Shown here in pieces: positions 16,597 to 23,950 of a stretch of DNA of 35,119 nucleotides. Origin of the DNA: Flavobacteriaceae bacterium (GTDB lineage: Bacteria > Bacteroidota > Bacteroidia > Flavobacteriales > Flavobacteriaceae). Within the stretch, counting starts at the first letter, position 1, and each line of letters begins with the position of its first letter. The DNA is taken from contig JALRBW010000029.1 in the NCBI GenBank assembly GCA_023257625.1, positions 1-35,119 on the forward strand, given 5' to 3'. Position numbers and translations under genes: made by a program. Under the pieces are notes generated by a model, which searched no databases, had not been told where the DNA came from, and was given only the letters and a program-made list of their open reading frames with translations.

Positions 16597-17151
16597 TTAG
16601 GATTTAATTTTATCCGGATTTTGATTTACAAAAGCTGACCAACCTGTGTAGGTCTTTTGGTATTCAGATTTTTCTCGATTATAAAAATGACATACGGCAG
16701 CAGCTAACCCATCAGTAGCATCTAAATTTTTTGGTAATGTTTTTATCTTTAATTGTTGTTGTAACATTTTGGCCACCTGTTCTTTAGAAGCATTACCATT
16801 TCCTGTGATTGCCATTTTAATTTTTTTAGGAGAGTATTCCGTAATCGCAATTTCGCGAGAAAGACCTGCAGCAATTGCTGTTCCTTGAGCTCTTCCAAGT
16901 TTGAGCATAGACTGTACGTTTTTCCCGAAAAAAGGGGCTTCAATAGCTATTTCATCGGGATGATAATTATCAATAAGCTCAATTGTTCTTTTAAAAATGT
17001 AATGCAGTTTCAAAAAATGATCTTCGTATTTTTTTAAGATTAATTCATTCATATGAAGTAGTTTCATGGTATTGCTTTCAACTTGAATTAGTCCAAAACC
17101 CATAATTGTAGTTCCTGGATCAATCCCTAAAATAATCGTGCTTTTTTGCAT
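16597..17151 (-). CDS. ruvC: Crossover junction endodeoxyribonuclease RuvC
   Basis: A 184-residue Holliday-junction resolvase. Asp11 in LGIDPGT, the Glu in AIEAPFFGKN and the Asp pair in L-D-A-T-D-G-L-A-A-A are the catalytic acidic residues of the RNase H-like fold. It resolves junctions produced by RuvAB-driven branch migration during recombination. The gene starts four bases after the upstream lipoprotein gene and precedes hemW, a common order in flavobacteria. ruvA and ruvB are not in the window. Confidence 0.96.
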   Translation of the reverse strand: MQKSTIILGIDPGTTIMGFGLIQVESNTMKLLHMNELILKKYEDHFLKLHYIFKRTIELIDNYHPDEIAIEAPFFGKNVQSMLKLGRAQGTAIAAGLSREIAITEYSPKKIKMAITGNGNASKEQVAKMLQQQLKIKTLPKNLDATDGLAAAVCHFYNREKSEYQKTYTGWSAFVNQNPDKIKS

Positions 17152-17155
17152 TGAC

Positions 17156-17629
17156 TTATTTTCTTGCTAGAATTCGAATCGGCAATGCAAACTTAGTAGA
17201 TACAAAAGTTCCTACATTAGTCTTAACTCCCGGTTGCGCCTTTGGAATCTGTTGTACTGCTTCTTTTAATTTAGTTTCTAATTGGGGGATTACTTCTATT
17301 ATGGAATCATCTAATTGAACATTAAGTAATGAAAAATATCCCTCAGAGTCGATTTGAATCGTTACTATTACATCTTCCGAAAATTCAGCATTAGAAATTC
17401 CCAATTCAGAATTTAAATAAAAGATTATAGACTCTGACACTAATGATTCAAAACAAGCTCTTTGATTATTCAAATTGGAATCTTCACATGTTGCATAGGT
17501 TGGAGGCTGATCGTTTTCAGACCAATTAGATGCCAATTCAACCTCTGTGGCTGAGACTTCCAAAGTATTCATATTTTGGCAACCCAAAAGGCCAATATTT
17601 AGTAAGATTAGAAAAAAATATTTTTTCAT
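17156..17629 (-). CDS. Lipoprotein with a TonB C-terminal-like domain
   Basis: A 157-residue protein with a lipoprotein signal: short basic N-terminus, hydrophobic stretch and L-L-G-Cys17 lipobox. The C-terminal half (V-T-I-Q-I-D-S-E-G ... P-K-A-Q-P-G-V ... F-A-L-P-I-R-I) has the strand pattern of the TonB C-terminal fold, as in many small flavobacterial proteins named energy transducer TonB. It lacks the inner-membrane helix and proline-rich linker needed for energy transduction, so it is unlikely to act as a true TonB. Anchored in a membrane facing the periplasm. First gene of the ruvC-hemW operon. Function unknown. Confidence 0.7.
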   Translation of the reverse strand: MKKYFFLILLNIGLLGCQNMNTLEVSATEVELASNWSENDQPPTYATCEDSNLNNQRACFESLVSESIIFYLNSELGISNAEFSEDVIVTIQIDSEGYFSLLNVQLDDSIIEVIPQLETKLKEAVQQIPKAQPGVKTNVGTFVSTKFALPIRILARK

Positions 17630-17732
17630 TACTAGTTGAAATTATAGCTAATTTTTTATATTTAAAAATACACTTTTTTCTCAAACACTAAGGATTCTGA
17701 ATAGAGTAACGTCGGCAATTTCATTATTAGCA

Positions 17733-18236
17733 ATGGATTTATTTTTAATAGGATTGGGAGGTTTTTTTATACTACTTGGTATCATTGGTAGTTTTTTGCC
17801 AGTATTGCCAGGTCCTCCAACAACTTGGGTAGGCTTTTTAATGCTTTATTTTACATCATCAGTAAACGTTTCCTTATCATTTTTATTTTTGACTTTGATT
17901 CTTGCTCTTTTAGTTTTTTCAATAGATTCAATCCTTTCTGTTTTAGGTGTCAAAAAAATGGGTGGTGGTAAAGTAGGGATTATTGGCAGTTCTATTGGGC
18001 TTATTATTGGGTTGATTTTCCTAGGTCCGTTTGGCATTCTTTTAGGTCCCTTTGTTGGAGCATTTCTTGGGGAATTACTCTTCAATAGAAACAATACAGA
18101 GAGTTCGTTTAAAATTGCTTCTGGGGCGCTTTTAGGGTTTTTGTCTGGTGTTTTTTTGAAGTTTTTGGTCAGTATAGTCTTTGCTTATTATTTTGTTATT
18201 AAAGTATGGGAGAGTTTAGCTGATTTAAAGCTTTAG
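17733..18236 (+). CDS. DUF456 domain membrane protein
   Basis: A 167-residue integral membrane protein with about five hydrophobic segments. The L-P-V-L-P-G-P-P segment near residue 25, the glycine-rich G-G-G-K-V-G-I-I-G-S and the F-L-G-P-F-G-I-L-L-G-P-F-V-G-A-F repeat are the hallmarks of DUF456. The family is widespread, of unknown function, with glycine-zipper-like helices. It is divergent from the lipoprotein gene, 103 bases apart, and its 3' end leads into a structured spacer shared with the next, convergent gene. Confidence 0.9.
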   Translation: MDLFLIGLGGFFILLGIIGSFLPVLPGPPTTWVGFLMLYFTSSVNVSLSFLFLTLILALLVFSIDSILSVLGVKKMGGGKVGIIGSSIGLIIGLIFLGPFGILLGPFVGAFLGELLFNRNNTESSFKIASGALLGFLSGVFLKFLVSIVFAYYFVIKVWESLADLKL

Positions 18237-18238
18237 TA

Positions 18239-18359
18239 TAAAGAAACTCCTTTCTCAAAAAAATCAATCAAACCACAACACTATATTTATTTAATGAATG
18301 CTGTACGGTTGTTTGGGTTACAGTACTAAACCCATACTTTCGAAAGGAGTTTATCTTTA
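18239..18359. repeat. Imperfect inverted repeat filling a convergent intergenic region
   Basis: The arms 18239-18254 (taaagaaactcctttc) and 18342-18359 (gaaaggagtttatcttta) pair over 11 uninterrupted bases plus 5 more after a 2-base bulge. Between them lie 87 bases that include TGGGTT/AACCCA and the palindrome CTTTCGAAAG. The right arm includes the stop codon of the reverse-strand gene. No T-run follows either arm, so it is not a classical terminator, though it may protect or end transcripts from both sides. Confidence 0.6.
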
Positions 18360-18674
18360 CACATAATTTTTCTGTGCTTTTAAAAACGCTGCTTCTTCAT
18401 CTATCAATGAAATTTTACCTGAGGTACTTACTCTAACTTTAATCGGATTATGAGTATGCCATCCCGTTTTACGATGTCCAAAATTGTTGATACGTATATA
18501 CTCGGGAAAAGTTGTGGATTTAGAATTCTTATCACTAGCTAATCTAAATTCATAAAAATTACTTGAAAGTTTTTGCACACGATATAAATGTTTAGCTAAA
18601 AAGCTGTAAGATTCATTTTCTAAATCAGAAATTGTTAATGAATTATTTGCTTCAGGTTTTATTTTTGAATACAT
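18357..18674 (-). CDS. Hypothetical protein, 105 residues
   Basis: I do not recognise this protein. It has no signal peptide or membrane helix and no cysteine, is rich in Ser, Asn and Lys, and has mixed charged and aromatic residues as a folded cytosolic protein would. A central R-I-N-N-F-G-H-R-K-T-G-W-H-T-H segment, with three His and a Trp, stands out. The ATG start at 18674 is the first in frame after an AT-rich divergent spacer of 237 bases shared with the small membrane protein gene. It stands alone on its strand. Coding potential is supported by its lone, uninterrupted frame and codon use like its neighbours; the function is unknown. Confidence 0.7.
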   Translation of the reverse strand: MYSKIKPEANNSLTISDLENESYSFLAKHLYRVQKLSSNFYEFRLASDKNSKSTTFPEYIRINNFGHRKTGWHTHNPIKVRVSTSGKISLIDEEAAFLKAQKNYV

Positions 18675-18887
18675 GTCTTATTCATTTTGAATCTAGTGAA
18701 TTGATTTTAAATACTCTTACAGACAAATATTTAGTATTTTTAAAGTGAAAAATAATTTTTCAAATAAGATGTATCCTTCATGTTATGAATGGTTCATTTT
18801 TAAGCATTAAAGGCTTTAATTTGAAATTGATTTTGTAAGGTTTTACTTACAATTTAAGAATCTTTAAAATGCTTTAAAAAAGATGAT

Positions 18888-18895
18888 TATTTTTG
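18888..18895 (+). promoter_or_regulatory. Bacteroidota-type promoter for the membrane protein-sigma-transporter operon
   Basis: TATTTTTG matches TAnnTTTG exactly, 16 bases before the ATG at 18912. A TTTA near 18864, about 20 bases upstream, is a passable -33 element. It would drive the three-gene series 18912-20891. Confidence 0.5.
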
Positions 18896-18911
18896 TATTT
18901 AATCCAAATTT

Positions 18912-19121
18912 ATGGCGCTCTTTATTATTACCTTTATTTTAATTTTTTTGGCATTTGCAGGAATTGCAATTAAAATATGGGCAAAAAAAGACGGTGAATT
19001 TTCAGGAACATGTGCGAGTCAGAGTCCCTTCCTTAATAAAAATAATCAGCCTTGTGGATTATGCGGCAAAATGCCAAATGAAACCAAAGATTGTAATTAC
19101 AGTGAGCCGATAAAAAACTAA
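18912..19121 (+). CDS. Small membrane protein with a Cys-rich tail
   Basis: A 69-residue protein: one N-terminal membrane helix (residues 2-23), then a hydrophilic tail with four cysteines (C-A-S-Q, C-G-L-C-G and K-D-C spacing). Proteins of this shape in Bacteroidota are usually annotated only as membrane or secreted protein. The Cys arrangement could bind a metal or iron-sulfur centre or form disulfides if the tail is periplasmic. It is the first gene of a likely operon with the sigma factor 14 bases downstream. No function can be stated. Confidence 0.8.
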   Translation: MALFIITFILIFLAFAGIAIKIWAKKDGEFSGTCASQSPFLNKNNQPCGLCGKMPNETKDCNYSEPIKN

Positions 19122-19135
19122 TTCTACAAATTTGA

Positions 19136-19696
19136 ATGAATACTATTGAAGTAAATGAGTGTATTTTAAAAGCACGAAAAAATGACCAAACAGCATATAA
19201 CACTATATTTAATTTCTATTGGGACTCTGTTTTTTCTTATTTACTTCAAAGAACTTCAAACGAAAATGAGGCTGAAGAAATTGCCATTGAAACCTTTACA
19301 AAAGCGTTTGATCGATTAGACCTTTATGATTCAGATCAACCTTTTATCTCTTGGATTATCACGGTAGCAAAAAATCATCATATTGATAGGTATAGAAGGT
19401 CAAAAAATTTTAAAATCTCTTATGTTGAAGATGAAATCGACCTTTCCTTTACACTTCAAAGTGAATCATTATCTCCAGAGGAACTAATGATTTCAGATCA
19501 AAACTTAGACCATTTATTAAAGCAAATAAGATTATTAAAAAAACAATATCGTTCCCTTTTAATATTACGTTATTTTGAAAATAAATCACTTAAAGAAATT
19601 GAGGCCGAAATAAAAGAGCCCGCTTCTCGCATCCGAGTAAAACTCTTTCGTGCCAAAAAAATGTTAGCAACTTTATTAGAACGTGAATCGAATTAG
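19136..19696 (+). CDS. ECF-type RNA polymerase sigma factor
   Basis: A 186-residue sigma-70 family protein of ECF size. Region 2 (about residues 10-80) includes E-I-A-I-E-T-F-T-K-A-F and W-I-I-T-V-A-K-N-H-H-I-D-R-Y-R-R. Region 4 (about 125-180) includes the helix-turn-helix L-R-Y-F-E-N-K-S-L-K-E-I-E-A and R-V-K-L-F-R-A-K-K. There is no region 1.1 or 3. The usual neighbour, a membrane anti-sigma factor, is absent; the next gene overlaps by 14 bases and encodes an Nramp-like transporter. The small Cys-rich membrane protein upstream is the only other membrane candidate for a regulatory partner, which is speculation. Target genes unknown. Confidence 0.92.
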   Translation: MNTIEVNECILKARKNDQTAYNTIFNFYWDSVFSYLLQRTSNENEAEEIAIETFTKAFDRLDLYDSDQPFISWIITVAKNHHIDRYRRSKNFKISYVEDEIDLSFTLQSESLSPEELMISDQNLDHLLKQIRLLKKQYRSLLILRYFENKSLKEIEAEIKEPASRIRVKLFRAKKMLATLLERESN

Positions 19697-20891
19697 TCTT
19701 TCCAAATTAGGCCCCGGGTTACTATTTGCTGGGGCGGCCATAGGTGTTTCCCATTTAGTGCAATCAACTCGTGCAGGAGCAGAATATGGATGGGGTTTAG
19801 TATGGGCTTTATTGCTAATCAACTTATTTAAATATCCTTTTTTTCAATATGGCCCTCGCTATGCCATAGCAACTGGAGAAACGTTATTGGATGGTTATTA
19901 TAAATTAGGAAAAGGATATCTGTGGAGCTACTTTGTATTAAATCTCGGCACTATGTTTACTATTCAAAGTGCAGTTACCGTGGTCACTGCAGGCTTAGCC
20001 TCCAAGCTTTTTGGAATAAGCGATGATATTGTCGTTTGGAGTGTCATAATTACTATCATTTGTACTGCACTTCTCATTTTAGGGCAATACCAGTGGCTTG
20101 ATAAAATTATAAAGGTAATTATGATAATTTTAGCTTTAAGTAGCCTAATCGCTGTAAGTATCGCTTTTTCAAACAATAATGATACGTTGCCACTTTCTCA
20201 AATATTCCCTTATGAAACAGGATTACTTTTTTTTATAGCTTTTCTTGGATGGATGCCTGCACCCTTAGACATCTCAATTTGGCACTCCATTTGGAGTATT
20301 GAAAAAAACAAAACAAAAACTACTACTCTTAAGGAAAGTCTATTTGATTTTAATGTCGGATATATTGCAACTGTATTTTTGGCTCTTTGCTTCATTGGCT
20401 TAGGAGCATTAGTTATGTATGGAACGGGAACTAGCTTTTCAAATCAGGGTGGTGTTTTTGCAGACCAACTTATTCAATTATATACCTCAAGTTTAGGAGA
20501 ATCTGCATATATCATTATTGCAGTAGCTGCATTTACCACAATGCTTAGCACAACAATTACCACTCTAGATGCCTCACCAAGAGCCATGTCTAAAACCCTA
20601 CAATTGCTGTTCAAAAAAGACCATAACTTTTATTTACAATGGATTTTAATACTTGCTTTAGGGACCTGTTCTATTTTTATGTTTTTATTGTCAGAAATGG
20701 GTCAATTGGTTCAAATTGCAACGGTACTCTCATTTATAACAGCACCTCTTTATGCTATTCTTAATTTTAAATTGGTGACTAGCAAACAGATGCCTGAACA
20801 ACATCGCCCCAAAAAACCCTTATATTTATTAAGTGTTTTAGGTATTATTTTTCTAACAGGCTTCTCATTATTTTATCTTTTTAGTCTTTAA
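19683..20891 (+). CDS. Divergent Nramp family transporter
   Basis: A 402-residue membrane protein with about eleven helices, starting at a GTG that overlaps the sigma factor gene by 14 bases. The LGPGLLFAGAA start is that of Nramp proteins. The first-helix metal motif D-P-G-N is replaced by G-V-S-H (residues 21-24), and the sixth-helix motif M-P-H is M-P-A (191-193). Two of the canonical metal ligands (Asp and Asn) are therefore missing while the Met is kept. It may carry Mg2+ or another ion, or work differently from manganese/iron Nramp proteins. Similar proteins are common in Bacteroidota, so this is not a damaged gene. Confidence 0.85.
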   Translation: MNRISLSKLGPGLLFAGAAIGVSHLVQSTRAGAEYGWGLVWALLLINLFKYPFFQYGPRYAIATGETLLDGYYKLGKGYLWSYFVLNLGTMFTIQSAVTVVTAGLASKLFGISDDIVVWSVIITIICTALLILGQYQWLDKIIKVIMIILALSSLIAVSIAFSNNNDTLPLSQIFPYETGLLFFIAFLGWMPAPLDISIWHSIWSIEKNKTKTTTLKESLFDFNVGYIATVFLALCFIGLGALVMYGTGTSFSNQGGVFADQLIQLYTSSLGESAYIIIAVAAFTTMLSTTITTLDASPRAMSKTLQLLFKKDHNFYLQWILILALGTCSIFMFLLSEMGQLVQIATVLSFITAPLYAILNFKLVTSKQMPEQHRPKKPLYLLSVLGIIFLTGFSLFYLFSL

Positions 20892-20901
20892 GCTTTTCCC
20901 T

Positions 20902-20909
20902 TATCTTTG
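20902..20909 (+). promoter_or_regulatory. Bacteroidota-type promoter for lipA
   Basis: TATCTTTG matches TAnnTTTG exactly and lies 14 bases before the lipA ATG, within the 32-base gap after the transporter gene. The -33 region (TTTT at 20878) is a weak match. A very short leader would result. Confidence 0.5.
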
Positions 20910-20923
20910 TCCAAAATAGCGAG

Positions 20924-21793
20924 ATGGACATAAAGGAGAAGGAAGTTAAACATCAAAAAAAACCAGAGTGGATTCGAGTAAAATTGCCTACAGGTAAAAA
21001 ATATACTGAATTACGTGGCTTAGTTGATAAATACAAACTTAACACCATTTGTACCTCAGGAAGTTGTCCAAATATGGGCGAGTGTTGGGCTGAGGGTACT
21101 GCAACTTTTATGATATTAGGTAATATCTGTACTCGCTCTTGCGGATTTTGTGGTGTTCAAACAGGACGTCCAGGTGCTGTGGACTGGACGGAACCGGAAA
21201 AAGTAGCCCAATCAATAAAGATTATGAACATTAAACATGCCGTTATAACCTCTGTAGATCGAGACGATCTAAAGGATATGGGTTCAATTATTTGGGCAGA
21301 AACCGTTAACGCCATTCGACGTATGAATCCAGAAACCACACTAGAAACATTAATTCCTGATTTTCAAGGAAATCAACGAAATATTGATCGCATAGTGGAA
21401 GTCGCTCCAGAGGTGGTATCCCATAATGTAGAAACTGTAAAACGATTAACTCGAAAAGTTAGAGTTCAAGCAAAATATGACATAAGTTTAGGTGTACTTC
21501 AATACTTAAAAGAACAAGGAGTAAACCGAACAAAATCAGGTATTATGCTTGGTTTAGGAGAAACCCAGGAAGAAGTGTTTGAAACGCTACATGATTTGCG
21601 TAAAGCAGCTGTTGATGTTGTAACTCTAGGTCAGTATTTACAACCCAGTAAAAAACATCTACCCGTTCAGTCGTTTATTACACCTGAAACATTTAAAAAA
21701 TTTGAGACCTTTGCTTTGGAATTAGGCTTTCGTCATGTTGAAAGTGGACCTTTAGTTCGTTCCTCTTACAAAGCCCACAAACATATCCACTAA
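20924..21793 (+). CDS. lipA: Lipoyl synthase LipA
   Basis: A 289-residue radical SAM enzyme that inserts two sulfurs into protein-bound octanoyl groups to make lipoyl cofactors for pyruvate and 2-oxoglutarate dehydrogenases and the glycine cleavage system. Cys43, Cys48 and Cys54 bind the sacrificial auxiliary cluster; Cys69, Cys73 and Cys76 bind the SAM cluster (CTRSCGFC). The C-terminal R-S-S-Y-K-A motif supplies the serine ligand of the auxiliary cluster. Full length. Its stop directly abuts that of the convergent lpxK gene. Confidence 0.97.
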   Translation: MDIKEKEVKHQKKPEWIRVKLPTGKKYTELRGLVDKYKLNTICTSGSCPNMGECWAEGTATFMILGNICTRSCGFCGVQTGRPGAVDWTEPEKVAQSIKIMNIKHAVITSVDRDDLKDMGSIIWAETVNAIRRMNPETTLETLIPDFQGNQRNIDRIVEVAPEVVSHNVETVKRLTRKVRVQAKYDISLGVLQYLKEQGVNRTKSGIMLGLGETQEEVFETLHDLRKAAVDVVTLGQYLQPSKKHLPVQSFITPETFKKFETFALELGFRHVESGPLVRSSYKAHKHIH

Positions 21794-22810
21794 TCAAATT
21801 AAGGATAGGACTTGGCTTTTGAACTGCTGCTCCTCTTCAGAAAAAAGAAATTGCATTTGAATTGGCAAAAAATAAACTTGGGGTGTTTTCCAGTTTAATA
21901 TTAAACGATGGTAATCCTTTTCTGTAGTTAAAACTAACTTTGACCTACTTTTTTCTTTGATTTCATTTAACTCCTTTTTAGAGAATAAATGGTGATCAGG
22001 AAAACAAAAATGATCAAATTCCAAGCCTATTTCATTCAAATGGCATACCAAATGGGTCGCGTTGGCAATTCCCGTAACTAATACAAAAGAGGATGTTAGA
22101 AAAGTTTTCAAATGTTTTTTCTCTGTTTCATTTTGAATCCATTCACTATATTGAATCGTGGTAAAATATACTTTCTGATTTAAAGCTGGCTTTATAGATT
22201 TTAAAATCTCCTCTTTTTGTTTTGCTTCAATAGCATTTGGACATTTAGTAACAAGAATTATATCAGCTCTTGATTTTTCTTTTCTAAGTTCACGTAAATT
22301 TCCTACAGGAAGTAAGAAGTCTTTATAGAAAGGTGTGTCAAATGAAGTTGTCAATATCATCAAACCAGGAATTACATATTGGTGTTGATAAATATCGTCT
22401 AGTAGTAATACCTCTGGTGTTGGAAATAAATTTTGCAAATGATCTACTGCTTTTTGTCTTTTTTCAGACACTATAACATTGATCCTAGGATATGCCTTAT
22501 AAAATTGATAAGGTTCATCACCTAATGAAGCAGTAGTACAGTTCTTGTCTGCTACTATCACACCTTTTGTAACTCTTTTATAACCACGGCTTATCACAGC
22601 CACTTTCTTTGTATCGTAGAATAAATCTATTAGATACATGATAACCACTGATTTTCCTGTCCCCCCAACACTTAAATTACCAACGCCCACACTAGGCCAA
22701 GGAATTGATTTAGATTTTAGTATTCCCGTTTTAAAAAGCAATCTACGAAGTTGCATTACTACCCCATAAAATAAAGCAATTGGGAACCCTATGAATTTGA
22801 GTTTTTTCAT
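21794..22810 (-). CDS. lpxK: Tetraacyldisaccharide 4'-kinase LpxK
   Basis: A 338-residue kinase starting at the ATG at 22810; the frame reaches 22840, but the extra ten residues would run into the divergent gene's promoter. The N-terminal hydrophobic region (about 7-20) anchors it at the inner membrane, followed by G-N-L-S-V-G-G-T-G-K-S (Walker A, 44-54) and the V-I-S-R-G-Y motif. The D-D-I-Y-Q-H segment holds the conserved aspartates, and T-T-E-K-D-Y-H-R-L is typical of the C-terminus. It phosphorylates the 4'-position of the lipid A precursor, so the cell makes lipid A. Confidence 0.94.
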   Translation of the reverse strand: MKKLKFIGFPIALFYGVVMQLRRLLFKTGILKSKSIPWPSVGVGNLSVGGTGKSVVIMYLIDLFYDTKKVAVISRGYKRVTKGVIVADKNCTTASLGDEPYQFYKAYPRINVIVSEKRQKAVDHLQNLFPTPEVLLLDDIYQHQYVIPGLMILTTSFDTPFYKDFLLPVGNLRELRKEKSRADIILVTKCPNAIEAKQKEEILKSIKPALNQKVYFTTIQYSEWIQNETEKKHLKTFLTSSFVLVTGIANATHLVCHLNEIGLEFDHFCFPDHHLFSKKELNEIKEKSRSKLVLTTEKDYHRLILNWKTPQVYFLPIQMQFLFSEEEQQFKSQVLSLI

Positions 22811-22828
22811 GACTGTGAAGATAAATAT

Positions 22829-22836
22829 TATATTTG
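22829..22836 (+). promoter_or_regulatory. Bacteroidota-type promoter for the NIF3-like gene
   Basis: TATATTTG matches TAnnTTTG exactly, 17 bases upstream of the ATG at 22854, in the 43-base divergent gap with lpxK. A TTTC at 22805-22808 is a poor -33 match. Confidence 0.5.
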
Positions 22837-22853
22837 TCAATCATCTGTGTTAC

Positions 22854-23948
22854 ATGATTGTAAAAGAGATCTTAGAAGTATTAGAGGAGTGGGCTCCCAT
22901 TGCCTACGCTGAAGATTTTGATAATGTTGGTTTATTGGTTGGTGATCACACCCATCAATGTTCAGGAATAATCGTTTCTTTAGATTGTACATTGCCTTTA
23001 CTTAAGGAAGCCCAAACAAAAAATTGTAATCTTGTGGTTTGTTTTCATCCCATTTTATTTTCAGGACTCAAAAAGATATCAGGACAAACTTATGTTGATC
23101 AATGTATTCAATTTGCAATTAAAAATGATATTTCTATTATTGCATTACACACTCGTTTAGACAATCATCCTGGGGGTGTAAATCATGTTCTAGCACAAGC
23201 GTTATCAATTGAGAATAGTCGAATCCTTATTCCCAAATCAGGAGCCCTTAAAAAATTAAACACATATGTTCCACAAGATTATGTAGAAGTTGTGCTTGAG
23301 GCTCTTCATAAATGCGGTGCAGGTGCCTTAGGTAATTATTCAGATTGTAGTTTTAGCGTTTCAGGAATTGGTCGATTTAAAGGTAATCAAAATAGCAAAC
23401 CATTTAAGGGAGCTACAAATCAAAAGAGTGAAATTGAAGAAGTAAATATTCAAATGGTATTTTCTTCTCATTTATCTGCCTCCGTCACTCAAGCGCTAAA
23501 AGAAAGCCATCCCTATGAAACTGTAGCGTTTGATATTGTTACTTTAGACCATCCTAATCCAGAAGTAGGTATGGGTAGAATAGGTGAATTAAAAGTTGCA
23601 CTAGAAGCTTCAGCATTTTTGAATAAGGTTAAAGAATCAATTCCATCTGGAATTCTTCGGCATAGTCCTATTCCTTCTAAATCAATTCATAAGGTAGCAG
23701 TATTAGGGGGTTCGGGAAGTTTTGCTATTGAAGCTGCTAAAAAGCAGGGGGCTGATGCTTTCATTACTGCGGATTTGAAATACCATCACTTTTTTCAAGG
23801 TGATGATTCCCTCTTATTGGTAGATGTTGGTCACTATGAAAGTGAACAGTTTACCAAAAAATTAATATTTGAACATCTTACCAAAAAATTACCTAATTTT
23901 GCAATCGTTTTATCAGAGACGATAACAAATCCTGTTAATTACTTTTAA
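22854..23948 (+). CDS. NIF3/DUF34 family dinuclear metal-centre protein
   Basis: A 364-residue protein from the ATG at 22854; the frame extends upstream to 22791, but the family begins with I-L-E-V-L-E-E-W-A-P. It has F-D-N-V-G-L-L-V-G-D, H-P-I-L-F near residue 63, H-T-R-L-D-N-H near 100 and, in the C-terminal lobe, G-G-S-G-S-F and H-Y-E-S-E, which together form the two-metal site. The middle third (about 130-235) is the PII-like insertion found in longer members. These proteins form hexameric toroids; proposed to be GTP cyclohydrolase-like or metal-handling, without an agreed role. It ends two bases before the coiled-coil gene and is probably co-transcribed with it. Confidence 0.92.
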   Translation: MIVKEILEVLEEWAPIAYAEDFDNVGLLVGDHTHQCSGIIVSLDCTLPLLKEAQTKNCNLVVCFHPILFSGLKKISGQTYVDQCIQFAIKNDISIIALHTRLDNHPGGVNHVLAQALSIENSRILIPKSGALKKLNTYVPQDYVEVVLEALHKCGAGALGNYSDCSFSVSGIGRFKGNQNSKPFKGATNQKSEIEEVNIQMVFSSHLSASVTQALKESHPYETVAFDIVTLDHPNPEVGMGRIGELKVALEASAFLNKVKESIPSGILRHSPIPSKSIHKVAVLGGSGSFAIEAAKKQGADAFITADLKYHHFFQGDDSLLLVDVGHYESEQFTKKLIFEHLTKKLPNFAIVLSETITNPVNYF

Positions 23949-23950
23949 TC

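Noticed and set aside
20902-20923. Possible lipA riboregulator in the gap before the gene
   Set aside because: Only 32 bases separate the genes and they contain a promoter-like box; there is no room for a structured leader.
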